Source of the DNA: Alphaproteobacteria bacterium
Lineage (GTDB): Bacteria; Pseudomonadota; Alphaproteobacteria; UBA8366; GCA-2717185
Direction of reading: 5' to 3'
NCBI GenBank assembly: GCA_021774435.1
Contig: JAJFJB010000471.1
Location: 1-36,276, forward strand
Length of the DNA stretch: 36,276 nucleotides
A program made the position numbers and the translations under genes. How positions within the stretch are numbered: the first letter of the stretch is position 1; each line of letters begins with the position of its first letter. Positions 7,844-15,121 of the stretch are shown piece after piece. The notes under the pieces are model-generated. The model saw nothing but the letters and a program-made list of their open reading frames with translations. It made no database searches and was not told the origin of the DNA.

Positions 7844-8992
7844 TTACGTTACCTCGATCCGCAAACCTGCTTGATGTAGCAACGGCAGAACTCGCTTACC
7901 GAAGAAATCTAGGTCGGGCAGGAAGTCGTAAAAATTGATCTGCATGCCGTCGCAGCCGGCGCGCTTGAGCTTGATGAACCAGTCGACAATTTGCTCCGGC
8001 GTGCCGACGAGATGCACATTGCCGCCAACGGCCCAGTTGGCCTTGGAATGGCCGCGCCAGGATGACTGATCGCCGCCCATGAAGGTCGCGACGAAGTTAT
8101 CGGTGGCGACCTCGTCCCGTTGGTCGAGGATGCGGTGATATTGCTTCCAGGCCTCTTCTTCCGTCTCACGGCAGATGACGTGGGGATTGATCATAATTTT
8201 GATTTTGCGTTTCTTCGCACGCGCCGCAGCGCGGATTTTCTTCGTGTGCGCCGGTAGCGTTTTGCAGGCCGCTTTTGGGTCCGCGCCGCCCGGGCTCGTC
8301 ACGAAGATGATGTCGGAATGGGTGGTAGCGTATTCGATGCCGGCAGGAGAGGAACCCGCATTCACCATGACGATGGATTTATTGACTGGTTTCGGGGCAA
8401 CGAAGGCTCCGTTTGTCTGCCACCACTTCCCCTTATAGGTCAGCTCTTCGTCTTCCGACCAAAGGCGCTGCATGATCGTCGTGAATTCGGCTGCCATGGC
8501 ATAGCGTTTTTCATGTTCGATGGGTTTCAGTCCGAACATCCGGAACTCGCTCTCTTTATATCCGGTTACGACATTCAGGCCCCAGCGGCCGTCGCTCATA
8601 TGATCGATGACCGCGCCGTACTTGGCGAGGTGCAGGGGATGCCAGCCATAGAGAACGTGTACGGTGGCGATCAACAACACGTTCTTGGTTATGGGCGCAA
8701 GGCCTGCCGAGGTGATGAAGGGGTCGAGACTGTTTTCGCGGAAATTAATGTCGCCGCCATAGCCGCCTTTGCCGAGCCATTGCGCCAAAGCGAAGACGAT
8801 ATCGAAGCCGAGCCGGTCGGCCTTGCGCGCGCATTTGGCGTTGTATTCGAAATCCCATGACGTCTTGCGCGGCGCCTTCGACGGGCTCCATGCGCCTTCC
8901 TGATGCGGCATGAACAGGCCCAGCATGAGCGGCTGCTTGCTCGCTCGCTCCAGCGCGGTCGGTTCGTTTTTTTTGCGCTTCGAAGCGGCCAT
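7844..8992 (-). CDS. LLM class flavin-dependent oxidoreductase (RutA-like monooxygenase)
   Basis: A 382-residue bacterial-luciferase-like protein, probably an FMNH2-dependent monooxygenase. After a lysine-rich leader (MAASKRKKNEPT), the TIM barrel begins at LMLGLFMPHQEGAWS. Further motifs include DFEYNAKCARKADRLGFDIVFALAQW, a VHVLYGWHPLHLAKYGAVIDHMSDGRWGLNVVTG strand pair and PKPVNKSIVMVNAGSSPAGIEYA. The NVVTGYKESEFRMFG region resembles pyrimidine monooxygenase RutA and dimethylsulfone-type enzymes. The start at ATG 8990-8992 follows AGGGAG; a longer open frame to 9097 overlaps the preceding gene and is unlikely. Ten bases separate it from the enoyl-CoA hydratase stop, so the two form an operon. 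It converges with the aldolase gene 4 bases away. The substrate is unknown. Confidence 0.9.
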   Translation of the reverse strand: MAASKRKKNEPTALERASKQPLMLGLFMPHQEGAWSPSKAPRKTSWDFEYNAKCARKADRLGFDIVFALAQWLGKGGYGGDINFRENSLDPFITSAGLAPITKNVLLIATVHVLYGWHPLHLAKYGAVIDHMSDGRWGLNVVTGYKESEFRMFGLKPIEHEKRYAMAAEFTTIMQRLWSEDEELTYKGKWWQTNGAFVAPKPVNKSIVMVNAGSSPAGIEYATTHSDIIFVTSPGGADPKAACKTLPAHTKKIRAAARAKKRKIKIMINPHVICRETEEEAWKQYHRILDQRDEVATDNFVATFMGGDQSSWRGHSKANWAVGGNVHLVGTPEQIVDWFIKLKRAGCDGMQINFYDFLPDLDFFGKRVLPLLHQAGLRIEVT

Positions 8993-9002
8993 CTTGCGCT
9001 CC

Positions 9003-9794
9003 CTATTCGCCAGTGAAGTTCGGCGCACGTTTCTCGACGAATGCGTTGACGGCTTCTTGCCGGTCGCTTGTGCTGTTCGAATTGATTTCATAGGCAATCG
9101 CGGCGTCCATGACCCGGTTGGCGATATCGCGCAGGGGGAGATTGACCGCTGTCTTCGTCCAGCGCACCGCCCAGCGTGGGTTACCGAGAATTTTCCCTAC
9201 AAGTTCGTCGACCTTGGCATCCAGTTCTGAAGCCGGTACCGCATGGTTGATCAATCCGATGGCTGCCGCTTCCGAGGCCGGTAACATGTCGCCGGTCAGA
9301 AGCATTTCCTTGGCTCGAGCGTAGCCGATCAATTGCGGCCAGATCACCGCACCGCCATCGCCGGCGACAAGGCCAACCTTGACGTGAGGATCGCCGATCT
9401 TGGCATTTTCGTCCGCGATGATGACGTCGCATAGGAGGGCAACCGATGCGCCGAGGCCCGCTGCCGCACCATTCAAGCGGCATATGATTGGCTTTTCGAG
9501 CTCGAGCAGACCGTTGACGATGCGCTTGGCGTCGTTGGCGATACCACGAAACAGTGCGGGATCGTCGATCATAGCCTGAAACCATGCCATATCGCCGCCG
9601 GCACAGAAGGCTCGGCCCGCGCCGGTCAATACGATCAGGTCGCTGTCGGGATCACGCTGTAGTTCGGGAAAAATTTGCGCCAACTCTTCATGCATTTCGA
9701 AATCGACGGCATTCATTCGGCCGGCCTCGATCGTGACCCACGCAACGCGTCCCCGGTGTTTGATCTTGAGGCGCTGATATTCCGAAAACTTCAT
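9003..9794 (-). CDS. Enoyl-CoA hydratase/isomerase family protein
   Basis: A complete 263-residue crotonase-fold protein. GAGRAFCAGGDMAWF forms the first oxyanion loop and NGAAAGLGASVALLCDVIIADENAKIGDPHVKVGLVAGDGGA forms the second half. At the position of the second hydratase glutamate it reads AGDGG, a variant seen in several uncharacterised acyl-CoA hydratase subfamilies, so the reaction may differ from simple hydration. GGGGAG lies nine bases before ATG 9794. It is the first gene of a minus-strand pair with the LLM monooxygenase, and its promoter must lie in the divergent region shared with the aldehyde dehydrogenase gene. An acyl-CoA product linked to the monooxygenase step is inferred from this pairing only. 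Confidence 0.9.
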   Translation of the reverse strand: MKFSEYQRLKIKHRGRVAWVTIEAGRMNAVDFEMHEELAQIFPELQRDPDSDLIVLTGAGRAFCAGGDMAWFQAMIDDPALFRGIANDAKRIVNGLLELEKPIICRLNGAAAGLGASVALLCDVIIADENAKIGDPHVKVGLVAGDGGAVIWPQLIGYARAKEMLLTGDMLPASEAAAIGLINHAVPASELDAKVDELVGKILGNPRWAVRWTKTAVNLPLRDIANRVMDAAIAYEINSNSTSDRQEAVNAFVEKRAPNFTGE

Positions 9795-10154
9795 AATGGA
9801 TTCTCCCCTTGTGTTGCTTGAAGCGCTATTGCGAATTTCTCAAGGACACTTGATAAGTATGACCGGGGATGCCGATTCTCGCCATGAAACAAATGAAACT
9901 TACGATATGTCAAAAGTACTCTTTAAAAAATTATGCCGGACCGGTACATCGCGCTAAATAAGCCCGGATGTGGCCGAGACAATTTGTCACCGCAGAAGAA
10001 ACGAGCCGTCTAGTTTAGTGTAGAATCGCTTTCCCTGACGGGGTCCGGAGAAATTCGAAAGTATAGGCTGCGCGACGGGTATTTGGCTGGCGCGTTCGAG
10101 CCGGTAATGTCTTAGCAAACTGATTGGGCGGAAGCCTAGGATTAAAGGAGTGAC
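9795..10154. promoter_or_regulatory. Divergent promoter region with an 11-bp dyad
   Basis: This 360-base gap lies between the minus-strand hydratase and the plus-strand aldehyde dehydrogenase. It is AT-rich around 9890-9960 and should contain both promoters. The clearest structured element is the palindrome GACAA-T-TTGTC at 9978-9988, a size and shape suited to a dimeric repressor. I do not see a convincing -35/-10 pair, an RNA gene or an unlisted ORF. Confidence 0.45.
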
Positions 10155-11597
10155 GTGGTGTTAGAGAAACGCGAATTCTATATCAACGGTGGTTGGGTGT
10201 CGCCCGTGCAGGGTCGGGACCTCGATGTGATCGATCCTTCGAACGAAGAACCTTGTGCCGTCATTTCACTTGGTGGTCAGCAAGATACAGATGCTGCCGT
10301 TGCGGCGGCCCGGGCGGCATTTGATGCCTGGAGCCAGACATCGAAGGAGGAGCGGCTGGGTCTGCTTGAGAAATTGGCAGAAATTTATGCCGCGCGGTCC
10401 GAGGAGATGGGGGCGGCGATTTCGCAGGAAATGGGCGCGCCTATTGCCATGGCGAAGGCGGCACAGGCCGGGTCGGGTATCGGTCACATCAAGAGCTTCA
10501 TTCGCGCGTTCAAGGCGTTCGAACTCGACCGGGAATTGGGCGCGCACGCGCCGAATGACCGCATCCTGCTGGAGCCGGTTGGCGTTTGCGGGCTGATCAC
10601 GCCCTGGAACTGGCCGATGAACCAGGTGACCTTGAAAGTTATTCCAGCGCTGGCGGCCGGCTGCACGATGGTCCTCAAACCTTCGGAAATCGCACCACTA
10701 TCGTCGCTGCTGTTTGCCGAGTTTGTCGACGAGGCCGGCTTCCCTGCGGGTGTCTTTAATCTGGTCAATGGCGACGGGGTTGGGGTCGGTACGCAACTTT
10801 CCGGTCATCCCGATGTCGATATGATTTCCTTTACCGGCTCGACACGCGCAGGTACCGCGATCTCCAAGAACGCGGCGGATACGGTGAAACGCGTGAGTCT
10901 CGAACTGGGTGGCAAGGGTGCGAATTTGGTTTTCGCCGACGCGGACGACAAGGCGGTGACGAGGAGTGTGCGGCATTGCTTCAACAATTCGGGTCAATCC
11001 TGCAACGCGCCGACACGGATGCTGGTGGAACGTCCGATTTACGATCAGGCAGTTGAAACCGCGGCGCAGGCGGCCGAGCAAACGGCGGTCGATATTGCCG
11101 CCAAGGATGGCCGCCACATCGGTCCCGTGGTTTCCGAGGTACAATTCGACAAGATCCAGGCTCTGATCGAAAAAGGTATGGCAGAGGGGGCACGGCTCGT
11201 GGCCGGTGGGCCAGGTCGGCCGGAAGGCATGAACCGCGGCTATTTCGTACGCCCGACGGTTTTCGCCGACGTGAACAACGATATGACGATCGCGCGTGAG
11301 GAAATCTTCGGCCCGGTTCTGTCGATGATCCCCTTCGACAGCGAAGAAGAGGCGATCGAAATCGCGAACGATACGCCGTACGGCCTGACCAACTACGTCC
11401 AGACCCAGGACGGGGCCAGGGCAAACCGCGTCGCCCGTCGCCTGCGGTCCGGCATGGTTGAGATGAATGGGCAGTCGCGTGGCGCCGGCGCGCCGTTTGG
11501 CGGCTACAAGCAATCCGGCAATGGGCGCGAGGGCGGTGTCTGGGGCCTGGAAGACTTCCTCGAGGTGAAGTCGGTGAGCGGCTGGGCCGCCGAGTAG
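10155..11597 (+). CDS. NAD(P)-dependent aldehyde dehydrogenase family protein
   Basis: A 480-residue aldehyde dehydrogenase that oxidises an aldehyde to the acid with NAD(P)+. The catalytic residues are all present: Asn152 in PWNWP, Lys175 in KPSEIAP, Glu250 in LELGGKG and nucleophile Cys283 in NNSGQSCNAPTRM. FTGSTRAG at 226-233 is the cofactor-binding loop. Two adjacent in-frame GTG codons (10155 and 10158) follow AAAGGAG at 10144-10150; the second has the better spacing, so the true protein may be one residue shorter. It opens a plus-strand cluster with a VOC protein and an enoyl-CoA hydratase, with 27 bases to the next gene. The aldehyde is unknown. It could come from the RraA-like aldolase upstream or from a reaction within its own cluster. 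Confidence 0.95.
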   Translation: MVLEKREFYINGGWVSPVQGRDLDVIDPSNEEPCAVISLGGQQDTDAAVAAARAAFDAWSQTSKEERLGLLEKLAEIYAARSEEMGAAISQEMGAPIAMAKAAQAGSGIGHIKSFIRAFKAFELDRELGAHAPNDRILLEPVGVCGLITPWNWPMNQVTLKVIPALAAGCTMVLKPSEIAPLSSLLFAEFVDEAGFPAGVFNLVNGDGVGVGTQLSGHPDVDMISFTGSTRAGTAISKNAADTVKRVSLELGGKGANLVFADADDKAVTRSVRHCFNNSGQSCNAPTRMLVERPIYDQAVETAAQAAEQTAVDIAAKDGRHIGPVVSEVQFDKIQALIEKGMAEGARLVAGGPGRPEGMNRGYFVRPTVFADVNNDMTIAREEIFGPVLSMIPFDSEEEAIEIANDTPYGLTNYVQTQDGARANRVARRLRSGMVEMNGQSRGAGAPFGGYKQSGNGREGGVWGLEDFLEVKSVSGWAAE

Positions 11598-11624
11598 AAA
11601 GCGGATGAAAGTGGGAGGAATGAC

Positions 11625-12080
11625 ATGATCGACGTCAATGGGATGGCGCATGTCATCCTCACCGTGAGCCAGTTCGAGAAGGCGAAAGCCTTCTATTCGC
11701 GGTTGATGCCGGCCCTCGGGCTGGAGAATGTCTTCGACGGCAGCGGTTTGTGCTACTTCGTCGGTGGCCGGACCGCCGTCGGTATCCAGCCTTGCGATCC
11801 AGCCTATGCGGGGGAGCGTTTCGTTCAGGGCCGCGTGGGGTTGCATCATATCTGCCTGCGTGCCCGTTCCCGGGAAGATGTCGACGACGTTGGCAAGCTC
11901 CTTGTGGAAATGGACGCCACTATCGTCAAGACCCCGCAGAAGGGGACCTGGGCGCCGGGTTATTATTATGTTTTGTTCGAGGATCCGGATGGTATCCGCG
12001 TCGAAGTAAATTTCGTACCGGGCCAAGGCGTGCTGGCGGAAGATCAGGGCTTCAATCCGTCGGGTGATTACAATAAATGA
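11625..12080 (+). CDS. VOC (vicinal oxygen chelate) family protein
   Basis: A 151-residue protein with two beta-alpha-beta-beta-beta modules as in glyoxalases and extradiol dioxygenases. Probable metal ligands are His9 (AHVILTV), His74 or His75 (VGLHHICLRA) and Glu127 (EDPDGIRVEV). The strand-helix pattern FEKAKAFYSRLMPALGLE is typical of the family. GGGAGG precedes ATG 11625. It lies 27 bases after the aldehyde dehydrogenase and 34 bases before the next hydratase gene, so the three are probably co-transcribed. VOC proteins include lyases, epimerases and dioxygenases, so the reaction is not predictable. Confidence 0.88.
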   Translation: MIDVNGMAHVILTVSQFEKAKAFYSRLMPALGLENVFDGSGLCYFVGGRTAVGIQPCDPAYAGERFVQGRVGLHHICLRARSREDVDDVGKLLVEMDATIVKTPQKGTWAPGYYYVLFEDPDGIRVEVNFVPGQGVLAEDQGFNPSGDYNK

Positions 12081-12114
12081 GCGAAGCGTCGCTGCACGCG
12101 CAAGGAGGAAAGTT

Positions 12115-12873
12115 ATGGAATTAACGGTCGTCGAATATGAGAAGCGGGACAAGATCGCCTATGTGACGCTTAACCGGCCGGACAAGCTCAACGCCATGAA
12201 TGCAGCCATGCATCGGGAGTTGGGTGAGATCTGGCAGGATTTTCAGCAGGACCCCAGTTTGCGCGTGGCGATCTTGTCCGGGAATGGTCGCTGCTTTAGC
12301 GCAGGCGCCGATCTCTCCGGAGGTGCACCAAGCAACTATCAATATACGGGCGATTTTCCGGATATTTCCCGCACGCGCGGTGTCTATAAGCCTATCGTCG
12401 CGGCGTTGCATAATCATTGCGTTGGCTACGGGATGTGGATCGCGATGGATGCCGATATTCGGGTCGCGACAGCGGATACCTCTTTCTGGCTGCCGGAACC
12501 GCAATGGGGTATTGCGACGATCCCAGCGGCCTGGTTCCCGAAGATGATGCCCTGGGCGATCGCATCGGAGTTGCTGCTGCTTGCAGACCGGGTCGATGCG
12601 GAACGCGCACGCGAAGTTGGACTGATTAATAAGGTCGTTCCTGACGATCAACTGATGGCCGAGGCCGAAAAAACTGCAAACCGTCTGGCGGAGCTTAGCC
12701 CTCAGGCGGTGCAGGGGATGAAGGAGCTAATGGTCCGTGGCAGCAACTTGGATTATACGGCCGTCGATCAGCTGACGGAATTTGTACAGAACCGAGTCAT
12801 GAACTCCGAAGACCGCAAAGAGGGCGCGCGTGCCTTCGGCGAGAAGCGAAAGGTTGAGTGGCCGGATTCGTAA
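12115..12873 (+). CDS. Enoyl-CoA hydratase/isomerase family protein
   Basis: A 252-residue crotonase-fold enzyme starting at ATG 12115 behind AGGAGG (12103-12108); a longer in-frame ATG at 12064 overlaps the VOC gene and lacks a site. IAYVTLNRPDKLNAMN is the standard N-terminal strand, GNGRCFSAGADLSGG the first oxyanion loop and AALHNHCVGYGMWIAMDADIRVA the second segment. The usual catalytic glutamates are not evident: it reads PQWGIATIPAAWFPK in place of the EVxxG/PExG region. It may therefore act as an isomerase, decarboxylase or hydrolase. It is the third gene of the aldehyde dehydrogenase cluster. Confidence 0.9.
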   Translation: MELTVVEYEKRDKIAYVTLNRPDKLNAMNAAMHRELGEIWQDFQQDPSLRVAILSGNGRCFSAGADLSGGAPSNYQYTGDFPDISRTRGVYKPIVAALHNHCVGYGMWIAMDADIRVATADTSFWLPEPQWGIATIPAAWFPKMMPWAIASELLLLADRVDAERAREVGLINKVVPDDQLMAEAEKTANRLAELSPQAVQGMKELMVRGSNLDYTAVDQLTEFVQNRVMNSEDRKEGARAFGEKRKVEWPDS

Positions 12874-12949
12874 GCCGCTAATTTTGATTTGAACCGGTCC
12901 GCCGGAAATTGCACCATTCTGGAGTTCCCAGGCGGCCAATGCTTGTTCG

Positions 12950-12963
12950 CCTTTTCGAAAAGG
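12950..12963. promoter_or_regulatory. Perfect palindrome overlapping the TauD-type gene's ribosome site
   Basis: CCTTTTCGAAAAGG is a perfect 14-base palindrome ending seven bases before the GTG start at 12971. The AAGGG used as ribosome site (12960-12964) lies in its right arm. With one bulged base the pairing extends to CGCC/GGGCG. It could be an operator or an RNA hairpin masking the ribosome site. Confidence 0.45.
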
Positions 12964-12970
12964 GCGCGTC

Positions 12971-13807
12971 GTGACGTACGCACAAATCAACGTGTCTCCG
13001 ATTACTCCCGGTGTGGGGGCCGAGGTTTCAGGTGTTGAACTTGGATCGCTTCGATCAGGGCAGGCAGAAGAACTCAGTGCCGCACTAGTCGATCGAAAGG
13101 CGCTTGTGTTTCGCGACCAAAATATTACGACTGCGCAGTTTGCGGCATTCATGCAAACCTTCGGCGAAACGGTGAAGGAAGATTTGAACCCGGAGGAAGG
13201 CAATCCACCGGAAGTCGGCACCATTCATATTCGGCCCAAGGAACGCCAGCGTATCAATTTCTGGCATATGGACCATTCCTTCCGTGAGCTTCCCTCGCCG
13301 GTGCTCGCTTTGCATGCCCAAATGCTGCCGCCTTGCGGGGGCGATACGCTTTTCGCCAGCCTCGAAGCGGCCTATGACGGTTTGTCGGACGAGATGAAGT
13401 CGCGGATCGAAGGTCTGCATACGCTGCATAAGGTCACGCAGACCCAGAACTCTAAACGTCGCCATACCAAGGAAGAGATTGCCGCCATGGCGAATGCGCC
13501 GACGGTGCGCCATCCCTTGGTTGGGCTCAATCCCGACAACGGCCGCAAATTCCTCTTCGTGAATATCCCGATCTATTGCCGCAGCATTGCCGAGATGCGA
13601 AACGATGAAGGCGATGCGCTTTTGGCGAGTCTTTACCGTCATGTGCAGCGGCCGGAGTTTCATTTTCGGCTGTGCTGGCGTCCCAACACGTTGATCGTTT
13701 GGGAAAATGTGCATTGTCTGCACTATCCCGTCGCCGATTACTATCCGCACGAACGGAAACTATGGCGGGTCGTCGTCAAGGCGACCGAACGCCCAGTCTT
13801 GGCCTGA
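12971..13807 (+). CDS. TauD/TfdA family Fe(II)/2-oxoglutarate-dependent dioxygenase
   Basis: A 278-residue non-heme iron dioxygenase. It couples oxidative decarboxylation of 2-oxoglutarate to hydroxylation of a substrate, often releasing sulfite, an amine or an alcohol. The facial triad is visible as His99-x-Asp101 in FWHMDHSF and His251 in CLHYPVADYYPHERKLW; Arg266 (LWRVVV), 15 residues after His251, is the 2-oxoglutarate-binding arginine as in TauD. VFRDQNITTAQFAAF and PPCGGDTLFASL are further family segments. The start is GTG 12971 with AAGGG seven bases upstream, inside a palindrome. It follows the hydratase gene by 97 bases and converges with the AraC-type gene 9 bases away. The substrate could be a sulfonate, a quaternary amine or an aryloxy acid. 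Confidence 0.92.
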   Translation: MTYAQINVSPITPGVGAEVSGVELGSLRSGQAEELSAALVDRKALVFRDQNITTAQFAAFMQTFGETVKEDLNPEEGNPPEVGTIHIRPKERQRINFWHMDHSFRELPSPVLALHAQMLPPCGGDTLFASLEAAYDGLSDEMKSRIEGLHTLHKVTQTQNSKRRHTKEEIAAMANAPTVRHPLVGLNPDNGRKFLFVNIPIYCRSIAEMRNDEGDALLASLYRHVQRPEFHFRLCWRPNTLIVWENVHCLHYPVADYYPHERKLWRVVVKATERPVLA

Positions 13808-13816
13808 CAAACAGGA

Positions 13817-14230
13817 TCAGGGGCATTTAGGCCCAAATCGTTTCCGATATTCACCGGGGGTGACGCCGACCAGCCGACTGAACAGCCGCCTGAAGGAAGA
13901 AGGATCGACGTAACCCACGTCACCCGCGATCTGTTCGATCGAAACCGATTGTGTTTCCAGAATTTCCTTGGCTAGTTCGACCCGCAACCGCTGAACAAAT
14001 TTTACGCCCGCGATGCCTGTCGCAGCCTTGAAGCGGCGCTCGAATGTCCGCGCGAGCAAACCAGACCGGCCCCGCGCCTGCTCCAAAACATTCTTTTCTG
14101 TCAGGTGGTCGACAATCCACTCCTGCGCGTCGCGTATCAATTGGTCGTGATGCTGGCGCGCCGGTGCGAGGCACGCAAGCCGTCGATCTTTGCCTTTGTT
14201 TGACGTTAAGGGCGAGGTCTCTTGCGTCAT
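13817..14230 (-). CDS. AraC-type helix-turn-helix protein lacking its sensor domain
   Basis: A protein of about 137 residues consisting almost only of an AraC C-terminal DNA-binding domain. The first helix-turn-helix covers the ARGRSGLLARTFERRFKAATG region and the second VSIEQIAGDVGYVDPSSFRRLF, followed by GVTPGEYRKRF. The preceding ARQHHDQLIRDAQEWIVDHL is the linker typical of GlxA-like regulators, which normally carry a DJ-1/ThiJ-type domain of about 190 residues in front. Here that domain is missing: the frame upstream is closed by TAA at 14303-14305, leaving at most about 25 unrelated residues. ATG 14230 and TTG 14254 are the possible starts, neither with a strong ribosome site. It may be a remnant of a larger regulator or a small functional DNA-binding protein. 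Confidence 0.8.
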   Translation of the reverse strand: MTQETSPLTSNKGKDRRLACLAPARQHHDQLIRDAQEWIVDHLTEKNVLEQARGRSGLLARTFERRFKAATGIAGVKFVQRLRVELAKEILETQSVSIEQIAGDVGYVDPSSFRRLFSRLVGVTPGEYRKRFGPKCP

Positions 14231-14294
14231 TGTCGGTTTACCTGTTCCTGCCAATTCTGCGACCTGTTGGCCATTTCTCCGCAGGTCTAGAACG

Positions 14295-14338
14295 TCCCAA
14301 CATTAATCACTGGAATATGGAATTTAATAATGTTGGGA
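14295..14338. promoter_or_regulatory. 11-bp inverted repeat in front of the AraC-type gene
   Basis: TCCCAACATTA at 14295-14305 is repeated in exact inverse at 14328-14338, with a 22-base AT-rich spacer. It lies 41-65 bases before the possible starts of the AraC-type gene, in an otherwise gene-free stretch (14255-14492). The arms are too AT-rich for a classic terminator; an operator is more likely. Confidence 0.45.
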
Positions 14339-14476
14339 AGAATCGCAATGCTTGGTTATACGGCCGACGCTCATTTGGCGGCGATCGGTATACAACCTTC
14401 CGGAACCGCGGACGGTGCACGGATTACCGGCGCCGCGTGTGGGCCTTCGTTCCGGTGCCGCGCAAGCGTGATCGCA

Positions 14477-14490
14477 CACCGCATGCGGTG
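14477..14490. other. Perfect 14-bp palindrome just after leuD
   Basis: CACCGCATGCGGTG ends two bases from the leuD stop (14493) on the downstream side. As RNA it can form a five-pair stem with a CAUG loop. No T tract follows on the minus strand, so it is a weak terminator candidate at best. Confidence 0.35.
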
Positions 14491-14492
14491 GA

Positions 14493-15119
14493 TCAGGAGG
14501 CCCAGCGGTGCCGCGCCTTGTACTGTTCGGTGAAGCGCGTGATGTCGGCATCGAATTCCAACGTCAGTCCGATATCGTCGAGGCCATTCAATAGACGATG
14601 TTTGTCGAACGCGTCGATTTCGAACTGGTAGACCGTCTGGTCGGGCCCGGTCAGACTTTGAGTGTCGAGATCGATGGCGATTTCCGCGCCGGGGCTTTCG
14701 CGCAGCTGTTGCCGGAGGGTTTCACAATCTTCCGAGGGTAAACGGATGGGCAGCACACCATTCTTGATGCAGTTGCTGTAGTGGATATCGCCAAAGCTGG
14801 GCGCGATGACGGAGCGGACGTTATTGGCCCGCAGTGCCGTTACCGCGTTCTCTCGCGAAGAACCGCAACCCCAATTGAGATCGGCAACGAAAATCCGGCC
14901 ATTCCGATACGGTTCCCGGTTATAGATGAAATCCTTCTCCGACCCGTCGGGGTTAAATCGGAGATCATGGAGTAGAAATGTTCCGAATTCCGGGTCGTTC
15001 CCCGGCCGCCGGAGAAAGCGGGCCGGAATGATCTGATCGGTGTCGCAGTTGGCAATGTCGATCGGCACGGCGATCGAAGCAAAAGTTTTGAAGGGCTCCA
15101 ACCCATTTGACGCGGCCAT
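14493..15119 (-). CDS. leuD: 3-isopropylmalate dehydratase small subunit (or related hydro-lyase small subunit)
   Basis: A 208-residue swivel-domain protein of the aconitase superfamily. Typical LeuD segments are GLEPFKTFASIAVPIDIANCDTDQIIPARFL, LNWGCGSSRENAVTALRANNVRSVIAPSFGDIHYSNCIKNGVLPI and the C-terminal LTLEFDADITRFTEQYKA. The start ATG 15117-15119 follows GAGGAG, two bases after the leuC stop, so translation is coupled. It pairs with LeuC to form the heterodimer that isomerises 2- and 3-isopropylmalate, or in paralogues a related methyl- or dimethyl-malate. No other leucine gene lies in the window, so the substrate is uncertain. Longer frames running upstream into leuC are artefacts. 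Confidence 0.9.
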   Translation of the reverse strand: MAASNGLEPFKTFASIAVPIDIANCDTDQIIPARFLRRPGNDPEFGTFLLHDLRFNPDGSEKDFIYNREPYRNGRIFVADLNWGCGSSRENAVTALRANNVRSVIAPSFGDIHYSNCIKNGVLPIRLPSEDCETLRQQLRESPGAEIAIDLDTQSLTGPDQTVYQFEIDAFDKHRLLNGLDDIGLTLEFDADITRFTEQYKARHRWAS

Positions 15120-15121
15120 CT

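Noticed and set aside
8993-9097. N-terminal extension of the LLM monooxygenase
   Set aside because: It overlaps the hydratase gene and adds basic, non-conserved residues; the ATG at 8992 has a ribosome site.
10698-12152. 484-codon open frame on the minus strand opposite the aldehyde dehydrogenase and VOC genes
   Set aside because: It is antisense to two well-supported enzymes, has no recognisable domain, and arises from GC-rich third positions.
14330-14533. Small plus-strand frame with a possible GGGAAG ribosome site at 14335
   Set aside because: It runs antisense into leuD, and its product resembles nothing I know. I could not support it as a gene.
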